A DNA stretch of 64,000 nt from Dryocosmus kuriphilus (lineage: Eukaryota; Arthropoda; Insecta; Hymenoptera; Cynipidae), in contig CM076190.1 of NCBI GenBank assembly GCA_038277395.1, positions 242,153,256-242,217,255 on the forward strand, read 5' to 3'. Below are positions 44,762-57,384 of this stretch, one piece after another. The notes beneath the pieces were generated by a model. The model was not told where the DNA came from, ran no database searches, and saw nothing but the letters and a program-made list of their open reading frames with translations. The translations under genes and the position numbers were made by a program. Numbering within the stretch: position 1 is the stretch's first letter; every line of letters starts with the position of its first letter.

Positions 44762-47712
44762 GGGCACATCCAGACTGAAGCCAACATAATATTTACGAAA
44801 ATGGTGACGCATAAAAGTTGCATGTATCGGTTGAGTATAACGTAGAGATACAAAATCCATCGATACCGAAATCGTAGCTGATCCTTTTTTCGAGATATAG
44901 GTGATTTAAAAAAAATTCTGATAATTCGATGAAAGAGCTGCGTATGGGTGTATGCGTGTGTGTGTGCTTGCTTGGGTTCGCTTATTTATGTTATTTGTAA
45001 CAATTTCTATCCAAATTCTACCTACAACTGTGTATCTTTGTTTACATACACAGCTTCGATTATTCGTAAGAGCGAAGCACGCCAATATTATACACGCGAA
45101 TTTAATTCCTTTGAGCCTCAGTCTGCTGTAAGTCGCAGAAGTGACTGTATATCAAAGAATTAGAATTTATTACGATAAGTGTAGACAAAATGTCTTTTTC
45201 ACATCTCACGCATTCATGCAATCACGAAGAGAACCGTGCAAAGGTCTGTGCACCATGTGATCAAAGGATTGTGTTTGGTAAAAAGAGCGTGAGTTTTTTT
45301 AGAATTAATGTAAAACTTGAGAAACTAATTCAAGCATAAGTGTGTAAAGCATTTAATATAAATGACTCTAGATATCCTTTAAGTATTTGTAATACATGTT
45401 GTAATGTTCTCAATGAACACAGCAACAAACATTTCAAAAGGCCTTTGCCGATTATGCCAAATTATGATAATATGCATTTATTAAAGACAACTAGAAGTGA
45501 AAAAAGCGAATGTAACTGTTATATTTGTCGTACTGCCAGACACAAAGGTCATACGAATGTTGAGAAAGGCAAAGGTCGTCTGCGTAATATTGAAATTAAA
45601 ATTGATCAAGATAATGGAAAGTACGCTAGTTCAAAAGTTCCGCGAACAATTCAGTACATGAAAATAAGACTGCAGTCAAGCTCAAAACAAAGTTAATCTG
45701 CGATACATGTCTTGTTGTAATTAGCAAAGGAAAAAGCCATACATGTAATAGTGCAAGATGTAGTCACGAGAATGTAATGTCCATAATTGATAAGGCTCCA
45801 GAAAGTGTTCAAGATAGTGTTGCTAAGTCTCTGCTAAAAAGAAAAGCGAATGTAAATTCTTTAAACTGTGTCGAAAATGGACAGAGAGATATCAATGCAG
45901 AATAGAAAGGCCTCGGCAATAAAGGATTTAGAGTTCTTTTGGCACCTTCCGCTAAAAGTGATATGATTTTTTCAGCAGAACGCTTGGACATGTATCAAAA
46001 TAGTGCGGGTTTTTCTTCAACTGAAATGAAAAAATTAACTAATTTTTTAAGATCTAATGTTGGCAGACCTTGCATAGAAAAAGATTATGAAGAACATATA
46101 CCTCAAAAGTCAAGGATATTAGAAAAAATTTATAAACATGACAAGTTTGTATTCGATGTAGATAATCCAAAACTCAAAAAGAAGAGGCCAATGATTTGGG
46201 AAGATGCTGAAGGGCTTTTAGAGAAAGTGTTACTAGAACTAAAGATTATTGGAAATTACTTTGTCAAAGTTATGGTTGATGGAGGACAAGATTTCCTCAA
46301 AATATGTCTGTCGGTCTGTCCTGAATATTACGTTTGGAATTGCGTATATAAGAAAATATTAGGCATTGCACCTTCAGTTCCAGAAACTTACGAGAATCTT
46401 AAAATGTTTTTTGAGTTGATAAACCTTAATAAAATATCATTCAAATTTGTTTCTGATTTAAAACTCTTGCTTACTGTTCATGGTCAGCAAACAGCTTCAG
46501 CAATGTTTCCTCTGCCCGAACTGCTTTATTTCACAAAGGATTTACAATACAAAACCAATGATTCGATACACAACGCAGAAAATGATAGCTCAATGGAAAT
46601 AAATGATAAGGAATCTAGAGAATTGAAAACTTATGGTGATCTCAAGAAAGATTTTGCAAAGTACAGTTCAATAGATAAAAGCAAACGCAAACAAAATGCC
46701 AGATTGTGTCATAGTACCACTAATTCCCCTCTTGTGCAAGAAGAAAATGATATTTATGTTATTGAGAAATGTATTGTACCCGAGCTACACTTATTACAAG
46801 GATTTGTACACCGTATTTTTTTTAATGGTTTGGTAAAAGCAGTTGGGGAGGAAAAGGCTTTAGTGTAGCCAAAAAAGTTGAATCTTGTGGCAAAAAATTA
46901 GCATGGTAAGGTTTTTGGAGGTAATGCTTGTCGAAAACTTTTGAAAGAAGCTGAAAAACTAAATGATTCTGATATAACATGTGATCAATGCCAAATTCTG
47001 CCTTACGTTAGCGCTTTCAAAGCGATGAATAAAGTTGTCGACAATTGCTTTTCTACAGAAAAAGTTTCACCGGATTTATACCAACCTTTAGAAGAGTTAA
47101 AAAAGTGCTTTTATGCTATCCCAGATATTTCTGAAACATTAAAAATACATATTTTGTTGAATCACGTTGAAGAATGTGTAAGTTGTATCGACAATCAAGG
47201 ACTGGGTTTATGGTCAGAAGAAGCCGGCGAGTCACTTCACCACGAATTCAGTAAATATTGGCAAAAATAAAAAACTAGCTCCATGGAAAATGATAAATAC
47301 AGTTCGAGACTGAAAGCTGCTGTTGTTGAATGCTCATCGAGGCATCTGTAGACTAAATTAAGACAGTACGAAGTTGATGGGTTAGAGTTTATAAAATTTA
47401 TTGTTATATGTTTAAAGTTTGAAATTGAAACTCCATTTCTTTTTGAATAATATGGGACCAGAAAGCCACTACGTCCCCATCGTTGGTTCTGGGTCTAAAA
47501 GTGGTTATACATGTCATAAATCTAGTTTTTGCTAAATTATTTCGAGCACGCGTCATCGACAATTTTTTTTTTACTTATAGCTCAAAAAAAGGATCAGCTA
47601 AGATTTTATTATCGATAGATTCGGTATCTATGCATCATACTTAACCGATCTATGCAACTTTTATGCGTCACCATTTTCATAAATCTTATGATGGCTTCAG
47701 GCTGGGTGTGCC
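44762..47712 (+). mobile_element. DNA transposon (TE2) with ~150-bp TIRs
   Basis: Imperfect inverted ends: 44762 onward reads 'gggcacatccagactgaagc', 'aaaatggtgacgcataaaag', 'ttgcatgtatcggtt' and 'gctgatccttttttcgag'. The complement of 47562-47712 reads 'ggcacacccagcctgaagcc', 'aaaatggtgacgcataaaag', 'ttgcatagatcggtt' and 'gctgatccttttttgagc'. One broken gene for a DDE-type protein lies between. No obvious target duplication is visible. The superfamily is not named, but the protein is related in layout to that of TE1. Confidence 0.75.
45190..47351 (+). pseudogene. Transposase-like gene of TE2
   Basis: ATG at 45190 (MSFSHLTHSCNHEENRAKVC) starts a Cys/His-rich N-terminal part: 'CAPCDQR', 'SICNTCCNVLNEHSNKH', 'CNCYICRTARHKGH', 'CDTCLVV', 'HTCNSARCSHE'. 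The core has Asp in VMVDGGQDF, Asp in VSDLKLLLTVHGQQT and Glu in GLWSEEAGESLHHEF, then 'SSRLKAAVVECSSRHL' and TAG at 47349. Lesions are a TAA at 45337, a frameshift near 45690, a TAG at 45903, a frameshift near 46865 and a TAA near 47268. The central zinc pair seen in TE1 (CFLC) is replaced by LPELL. Inactive. The shape (N-terminal zinc region, D, D, E) is that of a cut-and-paste transposase. Confidence 0.7.
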
Positions 47713-50017
47713 GGGATCGCGACTGCAACCGACCGTGGAAACGACCTCCTAAAATAATTGGAGTAGTGGTGAAATGAAAAAAAAAGAACACTTAACACAG
47801 TCACGATTGATATATGTATAATTTTGTTAAAAGAGCCTTTAGAATTGAGTTTAAGAGTCACGCACTAACAATTTATGAATCGAGCAATGAATAGCGAAAC
47901 GCGTCCGAACCGGGAGATTTTAATTAAAATTTTGAGCTTGAGAGAAGTTGTCGATTTGAATGTCGACAGAGATCTAACTCTGAGCGCGGTCTTCGCTGCT
48001 GCCATTCCGCAGCATCGCTGTTCCATGTCGCACTGAGGGCGGTGAAACACCCCAGCTTAGCCAATCGCAATTCCTGAAAAGCATCCCTTGTAGAGATTTC
48101 CTTTCCCAGCGCGAGGGACTCGCGAGTCACCAGAGTGTGGGAAAGTCGTTCGACGACAGTTTCCCCGATTCGAGGTACTCGAGTCGTTCGAAACAGGAAA
48201 TCGCTTTTTTGTACTAGCCGAAGGGTCCAGACTCCAGACCCATCGATTGCTTCGTTAAAGCATGCGTGCCGGCCATTTAAGTGGTTGTCGTAAATCGTGT
48301 ACTAAGTTTTCGGAAAACCTATAAAATTCAAGGACCAACCACTGAAGCACATCAGAGGCTACTTTGATTTAAGGAAAAGATAGTTTAACCGCGTTTGAAA
48401 ATTGAGAGTTGGGGGTGGTCCTGTTTCGAAACTTTCGAGTTTACAACATACAGCTGATGTTACATATTTGAACGCTGAACGTGATTCGCCCAGATATAAG
48501 GATTAGTTACGCTTTTAGTTTCTAAATTTCTAAGCTGCGTTATTTTCGTTCCTAAAGTCTAAAATTTCGTCGGAAGGTTCCATGGGAAGGTTTCTAAAAC
48601 CATTCCAACGGAGTTCTATCTAACATTAACGTTATTAAACCTATTTCGATAACAGTGTCATAGATTCAAATATTCGCGGTGGTCGGTAGGGTAGCTGCTT
48701 AACATACCTACGAGCGCTGCTTCAATTTAATGAAATATTAAGGTCGACGTGAATCGCATCACGTTACAATACATAGACCTTTTCGTTTAAGAGGGGAAGC
48801 TTAGGTGACGCCATGACACTGAGCGGGGGACTAAAATGTTTTAAAAAAAATTCCATTTAAACTAAATGTTTCGAGCATATTTTCGTTAAAGATGTACACT
48901 ATCATACCCAATTTCAATGCTAAAATATTTGACAAAGATGTGCCAGGAAAGATGGTTGAAGTGCAGGAAACAATCTATCAAAGGAAAGAAGCAACAACTT
49001 GTTGATCGGTATGTAGAATGCAGGTTATGTTTACATCATATGGTGTAGTCGCCTTGTCGAACTCGTTAAAAAAACAAAAAACTTTTTTTTGAATATAAAA
49101 ACGTAGCTATCTCATCGGATTAAAGAAATAAAATAAAGCTTCACAAAGTATTTCCAATACATTCAGTGGAAACTGAATTATAGCAGTCATTATAATTGGG
49201 TTGTCAATTCACAAATTCATGTAGCTTTTGCAAAATACCAGTAGTACTTCAATTCAGTGTGGAATAATTGCTGAATTAATATTAACATGCACAGTAATTC
49301 TGATATTAACATAGGTTTCGTGTTAATGAAATGAATATCTGAATACAATAAAAGAAATACAATTAACTTCAAAGTTCTAAAATTTAATGTTTTTGTAATA
49401 AATACGTGAAATTGAATAGAAATAAAAGTATTTTTGACATATATGTTTTTATATAGTAGCGTTGCAAAATGCATAAGCAATCAAAGGATAAATCTAATAA
49501 AAATAATACATTAATAAATATAAAAATTAAACAAGAATTTTTTACTTTATAAATTTATGTAATATGTTTACTATTCAACGATGAATGACATTATAACTTT
49601 ATATTATAACTTTATATTATTATATTATAAATGACGAATACTGTAAAGCCAGAAATGGAGCAAGGTTTTAAAAAATGTAACACATGTGCAAATTTGATAC
49701 ATTTACGAATATATAAAATATTTTTTGTTGTAAAATGTTGCAGATATTTGCGCTACATATATATAAATGTATAAAATCTATTTGTCTTACTTAATTATAG
49801 AAGAAATAAATACTTTCCGAATATTAGACTCACGATAGTTTCATTTCTAATTTAATAACTTAGTGTAACAAGTCTAGGTTTACGAATGTTACATTATTTG
49901 TATTGAAAAATAATGTATTTACAATATTTTTCATAATTTTAGTGTGATATCAGTAGGTGAGATTTCAAGAGATCGGAATTTTTTTCAATTTAGATAATTC
50001 CATCTTGGAAAAACTAA
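47713..50017. other. Unassigned intergenic region
   Basis: 47820-48560 is less AT-rich than its surroundings and contains many CpG dinucleotides and TCGA words ('cgaggtactcgagtcgttcg', 'ggaaagtcgttcgacgacag'). It could be a host promoter or single-copy sequence, or an unidentified element. 48840-50000 is AT-rich with homopolymers and no open frame of interest; 49590-49640 has repeated 'tttatattataac'. The open frame 49217-49480 looks random. Confidence 0.35.
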
Positions 50018-52454
50018 TCATCGACTACTGTAGGCTTCTGAAAACTTGTCATGCAAGCACATACAAAAACTATTTTGAGTTATCATTCCTCTCATGTTCA
50101 AAGAAAAAACGTGTTGCAGCAGGCGAAAATTTTTTAACCTTCCAATTGCGTGTTCAACGTAAATTCGCTGTTTTGCAATAATTTTAGTATTTACTTCTTC
50201 CGATCGCGTCAAAACATCTCTATCTCTTAAGAATGGTGGAATGTTTAAAAGAGCTCTCTTTCTTTCAAGAACATCCTCAATTGTAAAGCCTCTATCAGCT
50301 AAAACTAAATCTAGTGCATTTAGTTTATCAGTAAAATTTGATCGAATAACAAGGTGTCGGTCAGATACTAAACCTTCGAACACATGAGAAACAAAAGAGA
50401 TTATACCATTCGGTGTAATGCCAATTAAGACCTTAAACGTAGTGTGGGCTTTGTATTGAGAACACAAATTTACCTGGACGGTAAAGTCTCTGCAATTTGT
50501 TGGCGAGGCGGAAACATTCTATATTCGAGGTGTTTTTTGAATTCCAAGTACATGCACTGTATCCATGTATTAAATATTGTTTAAACGGTTCCGACTGAAG
50601 CATTAAATCTATAAGCAATACCTTCAATAAGAAGGCCTAATCGCATACGCATGAGAACAATAATCAGTTCTTGAAAAATCGTAAATGTACGACTTCTAAA
50701 AGTATCGCTCTGCCTTTTTCTTGAATCAAAATAATTCATGCTTAGACAAGCAGGGGTCAATAACTTTAACAAAATTAAAATTTGCGCAAATTCCAATCCA
50801 GTGTAAAAATTACATTTCTCGTTATTCGTTGTTAAAGATTTTTCAAAAACATCGATGGCATTTCTTTTTTGTCTAACTTTCGATGGGTTCAAATACATAA
50901 ATTCATTATTCTCATCGAAAATCGGAAATTCTTTTGGTGTCTCTATTCCTCGATCTTTGACTTTACATTTTAAGGGACACGAATTTTGTTTGTCAACACG
51001 CGTACAAAAACAAGTTTCTTCCGTTCGGGTCCCAATTTCTTGTGTTTTTGCTGTAGAAGTTTCTGCACACGATTTTTTTTTTTTGTCATCACGCGTACAA
51101 AAAGGAGTTTCTTCCGTTTGGATCCCAATTTCTTGTGTTTTTGCTGTAGAAGATTCTGCCTGAGTTCCTTGCGTATTTGCAGTAGACATAGCAGACTTGG
51201 GACAATAAGTATTATCTAACTCCTTTTCTTCATTCACAGAAAATCCTCCAAAACTCTGATTAAATTGGACCTCCACTGATTCTATGTTGCTGTCAGCATT
51301 CTGTCAGAAATGAAAAAAGGTCGTTCAAATCTAAAGCATTCTTTATTATGAAGTTTGTTTCAGATCTAAAGCATTCTTTATTATGAAGTTTGTTTCCAAA
51401 GTTAGGATTAAAAAAAAATTAAGGATTTCTTTTCAAAGGGGGAATAGATGACTGACAGTAATCTCTGCTAAAATACCATTTTTTACATTGAAGTTGAAAG
51501 AATACTTTTAGATGAAGTATTTGGAGTTAAAGAAATCTAATGAAAAACGTTAACAAAGGTAATAGCAAATTTTCTCAAAAGCATTCGGGCTGATGATCAT
51601 ATCTTTACGTTACGAAATATGCAAAATTCTTGTGAGATTTGAGTTTATGAATTGAAACCTATCCCACGCACAATCACATGAAAATATTAATTATATTATT
51701 TTTCAAGCTTACTCGCATTGTAACTAGGAATCATTTACGTCATAGATAATGCTCCAAACCTGCTTATATACTTGATAATCCTTCTGCTCCATTTTTTCAA
51801 TCTCATTTTCAGATTCCACATTTATTACCAATTCCTCTCCGTCTAGTATCCTTTTCTTATTATATTTCTCCTCGAGAGACCTCCTTGTTTTTTCTCCAAT
51901 CAGTAACTACAAAAATATACATTTCATTAATATCTAATAATACGTTATAAACAGTGGCATCTTTCCAAAAAAAGATTATTGAAATAGTGTTTCATATGCA
52001 ATTAACACTTAAAATTTCTTCTATCACCGTCTCAAAATATATAATAAATTTTAAATTTTTACCTTGAAATTTTGTTGCTGGCTCTTACTTTTCACGGAAT
52101 CAGGAAACTTATCAGTTGGACCACTTTCTCGCACAAAATGCAATAAGCAAATATAAGTATCCTTGTTTACATTCTTTATACTACCGAAATACTTGTCCTG
52201 GCGCGCACATAACCTCACCCATATATCACTTTTTCTGCATTTCACGCAATTTTTAATATGGGTTTTCAATGATTCTTCAGCAGTGTTACCCTTTCGAAAT
52301 ACTAAACATGGTTTTGGAAATGAAATAAAAAATAATAATTACACTTCAAGTACGACTTGCACCGGGTATCACTTTTACACTTTCCAAAACAACACTTCTT
52401 GTCCGCACCAATCTTTTTTCTTTTGAGTGGATTTTCTCCTGGCAAATGAGACAT
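50018..52454 (-). pseudogene. THAP-domain DDE transposase, three exons, inactivated
   Basis: The minus-strand ATG at 52454 (MSHLPGENPLKRKKIGADKK) leads into a THAP-like zinc finger: CCFGKC, FHF-PKP (frame slips by one near 52325), W in SDIWVRL, and CLLH. Exon 1 ends at 52063 before GTAAAA; exon 2 is 51906-51739 (LLIGEKTRRSLEEKYNKKRI... SIIYD, 56 codons, donor GTAAAT); exon 3 starts at 51300 after 'ttctgacag'. Exon 3 carries a linker with duplicated 'STAKTQEIG' segments, a helix-turn-helix (IEGIAYRFNASVGTV) and a DDE_4-like core: 'SQYKAHTTFKVLIGITPNG', Asp in LADRGF, Glu in YVEHAIGR. A stop at 50581 and a deletion near 50480 remove the first catalytic Asp. A Harbinger/ISL2EU-like source is likely. 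Confidence 0.8.
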
Positions 52455-52840
52455 TTTTTTGGTAGAAAGTTTTTTGTACTCCAGTTTGTCTAAATATTTT
52501 TTTTTAATGAATATTTACTATTCATACATACATTTCACGGCAAAAGTTGCTCGAAGCTCCCGGAAGTGCTATATATTTTTCGCGATTGCGCAGTATCGTT
52601 TTCTTAAAAGAAAAGGTCTATTCGCTCGAGCACGTGATATGTTAATGCAGCGAGCTATATTCCTTATCATCTATGGTTACGACGAAACTTGCAAAAATTT
52701 GAATAAAATAATTTGAGATCGTAACAAACAATTTATTAAATAAGATAATTAACAACAGGTAAGTTTTCTATAATATCAGAATCTTTTCTAATTGGAAGAA
52801 ACTTTTCTAAAGTGTAGTAACACTTAAATCAGTTTTTAAA
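52455..52840. other. Unassigned spacer
   Basis: AT-rich. It contains a few GC-richer words ('ctcgaagctcccggaagtgc', 'cgctcgagcacgtgatatg') that could be the 5' flank or promoter of the THAP transposase gene on the minus strand. No open frame is convincing. Confidence 0.3.
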
Positions 52841-53982
52841 AAATGTTTAAGATGTTTTTCTCTTCTTCTTTCAATGTTAGAAGAATTATAGATTTCGCGA
52901 ATTCGTTCTTTTATAACATTTTCTATAAGCGGAAGTGGATACTTATTCAAATGAGTAATATTTTAAAACCGTTATCAGGAACTACAGAATCTTACACTAA
53001 AACTATTTGGGAACTTAAAGATAAAATTAATAAAATATCAGTATCTTTAACACACAGATTAGTATCTTTAGAGATTATGTCTATGTTTTTATAACATTCT
53101 GTTAGATCTGGCATTAGACTGTATTGAAGAAGAATTAAATTCAAATAGAAATTTAACAAAAATCTCCAAAAATGAAATTTTAATCGCCGTTAAAACAGTC
53201 TTTAACAATTTAGTATTCTCATTCAACAATAAATTTTATAAGCTTCCTGATTGTCCAATGGGACCTCCATTATCCCTAATTGCCTCAAACTTGGTTCTGG
53301 AAGATACTGAAAATGAGCCTTGTCTCAATTATCATTTAAACCCATTTTCTATAAGCGATATTGGATGATATGTTCACAATTATAACACACGATAGAATAA
53401 ATGATGTTTTAAACGTATTTAATAGTATTGATGAATCCATACAACTTACATTTGAAATTGAGCAGAACAATAGTTTAAACTTTTTATATCTAAAAATTAT
53501 AAAAAATAATAACGGAAAATTGATTACAAATTGGTTTAAGAAACCATCTTGTTCTAGAAGTTATTTAAACTATGAATCTATCATCTATTTAATCAAAAGA
53601 TCGGTTTGACTAAAGGTCTAATAGATATATCTATTAAATTAAGCGATATAAAATTTAGACAAGAAAATTTAGAACAACTGAGAATTATGCTGCAATTGAA
53701 TAATTATCCACTTGCACAGATAGAAAATGTTTTAAAAGAACGAATTCACGAAATCTAAAATTCTTCTACCATTGAAAGAAAAAGAGAAAAATATCTTAAA
53801 AGTAAAAAAAAACTGATTTAAGTATTACTTTACCATATATACAAGGACCGTCAGAAAGGTTAAAAAGATCTCTAAAGAAATTTAACATTAATGTTTGCTT
53901 TAGTAATAACCACACTTTAGAAAAGTTTTTTCCATATAAAAAAGATTCTGATGTTACAAAGAACTTATCTAGTGCTATCCTC
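52841..53982 (+). pseudogene. Penelope-like element reverse transcriptase (5' part)
   Basis: Pieces in order match the Penelope-like RT: 'TESYTKTIWELKDKINKISV' and 'LVSLEIMSMF' (motif A, Glu in place of the usual Asp), 'FSFNNKFYKLPDCPMGPPLS' (motif B, PMG), 'LDDMFTIITHDRINDVLNVF' (motif C, the Asp pair kept), 'NGKLITNWFKKPSCSRSYLN' and then 'LPYIQGPSERLKRSLKKFNI'. Stops and frameshifts separate the pieces. The element is cut at about 53982 by an RTE LINE and resumes at 58442 with its GIY-YIG domain. Confidence 0.75.
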
Positions 53983-56228
53983 AGGTTGCGGATAGAAGAA
54001 CGGCCCCTGAGGTTGAACAGCTTCTGAGGTTTACTGCGAATACAAGAATAAGCAGTCGCGGACACCCGAAAAGAACCAACCGTGGGTGTGGTGAGCCCAC
54101 ATTGGTAAAAAACTGGTACACGACGGCCATGGTTTGGGGGGATTCACCCTTTCGCGTCCATACGCAATAGGTGGGTTCTACCAAGCCGAGGCGCAGCGTG
54201 TATTCACCTAGAAACACTACCGGAACCAAAACTAAGAATCTTGTAAGGGGAAAATCCTGCTGACCCACTGAACACCACAGCAATGACACTGCCCGCAAGT
54301 GATGTGTGGAATGATTCGCCTGTACGGTCAACGTGGTATTGATGCCAGTATGGCGCACTGCCTTGCAGAGGGACGTTAGGATACGAGGATGAAACCATAA
54401 TGTGTCTGACGACAAGTTGACACGGTCCTTGTCAATGTCGGAAAGCTCCCATACTTAGACCTAGGGAGGTATGGGGGTTATCACTCCTTGGACGGCGGAC
54501 TCACGTGCGATCGGAACAGGATCCCTAACGTGCGGACTTTCTTAAAACTATCATGGCTACCTTCCAAAAACGAACAACTATATAATAAAATATCTTAAGG
54601 CGGGAACTCTGAACGCACGTAGTCTAAATACTGGCGGATTTAGCGAACTCATTGAGATAGCAAAGAGATAAGATATTGATATAATAGCACTCCAAGAAAC
54701 CTGTTGGCCTGGCGAGTACGCATCAATCTCCAAGGATAACTACACTTTTCACTATGGGGGATTTAAAGAGCGCAAGCGGTTATCGATATGCAATTCATTA
54801 ACAACCGGTTATCATATATTGCACTAAAGGGTGATTTCTGCAAACAGGTGCTAATTAACGTGCACTGCCCTACCGAGAACAAAGACGAAGATACTAAAGA
54901 TGTTTTTCACGAAACAATCGAAAAAGTCTTTGACAAGTTCTCGAAGTTTGACGCAAAAATACTATTGGGAGACTTCAACGCGAAAATTGGAAAAGGACCG
55001 ATGTATAGGCCTACAATAGGGTCAGAAAGCTTGCATGACTTCAGTAATGATAATGGAACTAGAGCAATAAACTTTGCAGCTTCAAAGAATCTCGTTGTCA
55101 AAAGCACATATATTAAGCATAGAAATATACATAAGGCCACCTGGATATCACCAGATGGTATTACTCACAATAAGATTGATCACGTTTAAATTGACAGAAG
55201 ACGGTATACAAATATTCTCGATGTAAGATCGTACAGGGCAGCGAATTTAAATTCAGAACACTTTCTCGTGATAGTGAAACTAAGATCTAGACTAGCGTTA
55301 AATAAGAAAACTAGCCCTACAGAGCCAGCAGTACGTTTCAATATAGATAAGTTTAAAATTTCAACAGAAATACTGAATTATCAAGTAAAGATTTCTAATA
55401 GTTTCGATGCTCTTCAAAAACTCGGAGACGATAGCGATCATTATGAGGAGGACCTGGAAACCCTGCGGGGCAATATGAAAGAGACGATAATGGCAGCCGC
55501 CAAAAGTACTACAGTTTAAAGAAAGTAACTAAAAGCAAATCGTGTTTCGACGAAGAGTGCAAACTATGGTTTACAAAGTGAACGAAAGCCAAAGAAATTA
55601 GTTTACAAAATAAGTGCGGTCCGACGCATAGGCTGTATCTCGAGATTAGTAAAAGTACAAATATGTTTTACAGATCCAAGAAAAGGGAGTGGGAACAGAA
55701 TAAAATACTATCAATAAACACGCATAATAAGCAAAATAACCCGCGTGTGATGTACAGGGAATCAATTTTATAAGGGTAGGCTTTCAAAGTAGGACGGAAG
55801 TAATGAGGGACGAAAATGGCAATCTAGTAGCTGATGCCACAGAAAGACTAACTTTATGGAAAAACTATTTAGATAAGCTATTGAACGTACGCGAAGCCCC
55901 CGTTGAAGTTAATCTCGGTGAAATCCACACTGCTGATATACTAATTGATTACACTACGGACAAAGAAATAGAAATGGCCATAAAGAAGTTGAAAAATACC
56001 AAAGCCGCGGGCATTGACGACCTACCGTCAGAACTGATAAAAAATAGGGCCCTCGCCTCACAAGCTAAATTTGTAAATTAATAAGCGCAATCTGGAAAAC
56101 AGAACGCATAACGGAGGAATGGAATACCTCTATTATTAATCCCATTTTAAAAAAGTCGATAAAACGAACTGTAACAATTATCGGGGAATTTCACTTGTGC
56201 CTTCGTACTACAAGATCCTGACCAATGT

Positions 56229-57384
56229 ATTTTAAAGTAATTTTCCAACATTGCGATGCGTTTTGAAAAGAAAGATTGCTGAAGGCTTTCAAAATACCCA
56301 TCAGTTTCCCGTTCGGCTTCTTCATTCGTCGCAAATCGCTGTCCCTGGAGCCATCTCTTCAAGTTTGGAAACAGATAATAATCGCTGGGGGCGAAATCTG
56401 GAGAATACGAGGAGTGGTCAAGCAATTGAAAGCCTAGCTCGTGTAATTTGGCCATGCTTATCATCGATTTGTGAGCTGGTGCATTGTCTTGCAAAAAGAT
56501 GCATTTTTTCTTCAACAAATGGGGCCGTTTCTTTGCGATTTCGACCTTCAATCGGTTCAATAAGGCACAATAATAGTCACTGTTGATTGTTGTCCCTTTT
56601 TGTAAATAGTCGATGAACAATATGCCCCTCGAATCCCAAAAAACTGACGCCAACACCTTTCCAGCCGATTGTTGAGCCTTGGGTCGTTTTGGTGCACTTC
56701 CGCCGGATCCTACCCAGTCTTTGGCTGATTGTTTCAATTCTGGGGTATAGTGATGGACCCATGTTTCATCACAAGTCACTATTCGATGCAAAAAATCAGC
56801 TTTATTTCGTTTTAACATTTCCAAACAATGCTGGGAAGTGCGAACACATTCACATTTTTGATCAATTGTCAGCAAACGCAGCACCCATCTTGCGGTTAGC
56901 TTTCTCATACCCAAAAAGTCATGCAAGCTTGAATGCACTAACCCAGTTGATGTGCGTACGGCATTAGCTGTCTCACGCACTTTTATTTTTGGATCACTTA
57001 ATACGATATCGTGGATTTTTTTTACGATTTTCTGGAGTGGTCGCGGTTTTTGGTGCTCCCCCGGCGTGTTCATCTTTTGTGCACATTCGGCCTCTTTTAA
57101 GCTCGGCAATCCAATATCTTACTGTTGAATACGATGGAGCAGAATCACCATAATATTTATCGAGCTTTTCTTTCGTTTCCTTTCCACTTTTTCCACGCAA
57201 AGATAATGTTTAATCGAGGCCCGAAATTTTTCCTTATCCATTTTTACAAAAAACATCAAAACTTTCTGACTTTAAAATCACTTTAGTGTCACTACCAAGT
57301 GCCAATCTATCTGAAATTGATCGTGTATTCGACTGAACGTTGGTATTTTAAAACTGGTGGTGCCATCTCTTGGAGGCCGGCAGC
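56229..57384 (-). mobile_element. Mariner inserted in the RTE LINE
   Basis: The minus-strand mariner interrupts RT coding sequence on both sides. Its exact ends are not clear: I could not find well-matched terminal repeats, so the insertion may have been followed by deletion that also removed RT codons. The 3' flank resumes in-frame RT sequence at about 57390. Confidence 0.75.
56240..57241 (-). pseudogene. Mariner transposase (DD34D), frameshifted
   Basis: ATG at 57241 begins MDKEKFRASIKHYL, then the frame slips by one to 'LRGKSGKETKEKLDKYYGDS' and slips again at an A run near 57010 into the long frame beginning 'VKKIHDIVLSDPKIKVRETA'. Catalytic motifs are intact: TCDETWVHHY, FLQDNAPAHKS and SPDFAPSDYYLFPNLKRWL, a DD34D spacing. 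Apart from two frameshifts it looks recent. Confidence 0.85.

Noticed and set aside
49217..49480. 87-codon minus-strand frame in the AT-rich spacer
   Set aside because: Low complexity Ile/Leu/Phe composition typical of random AT-rich sequence, with no motif or neighbour support.
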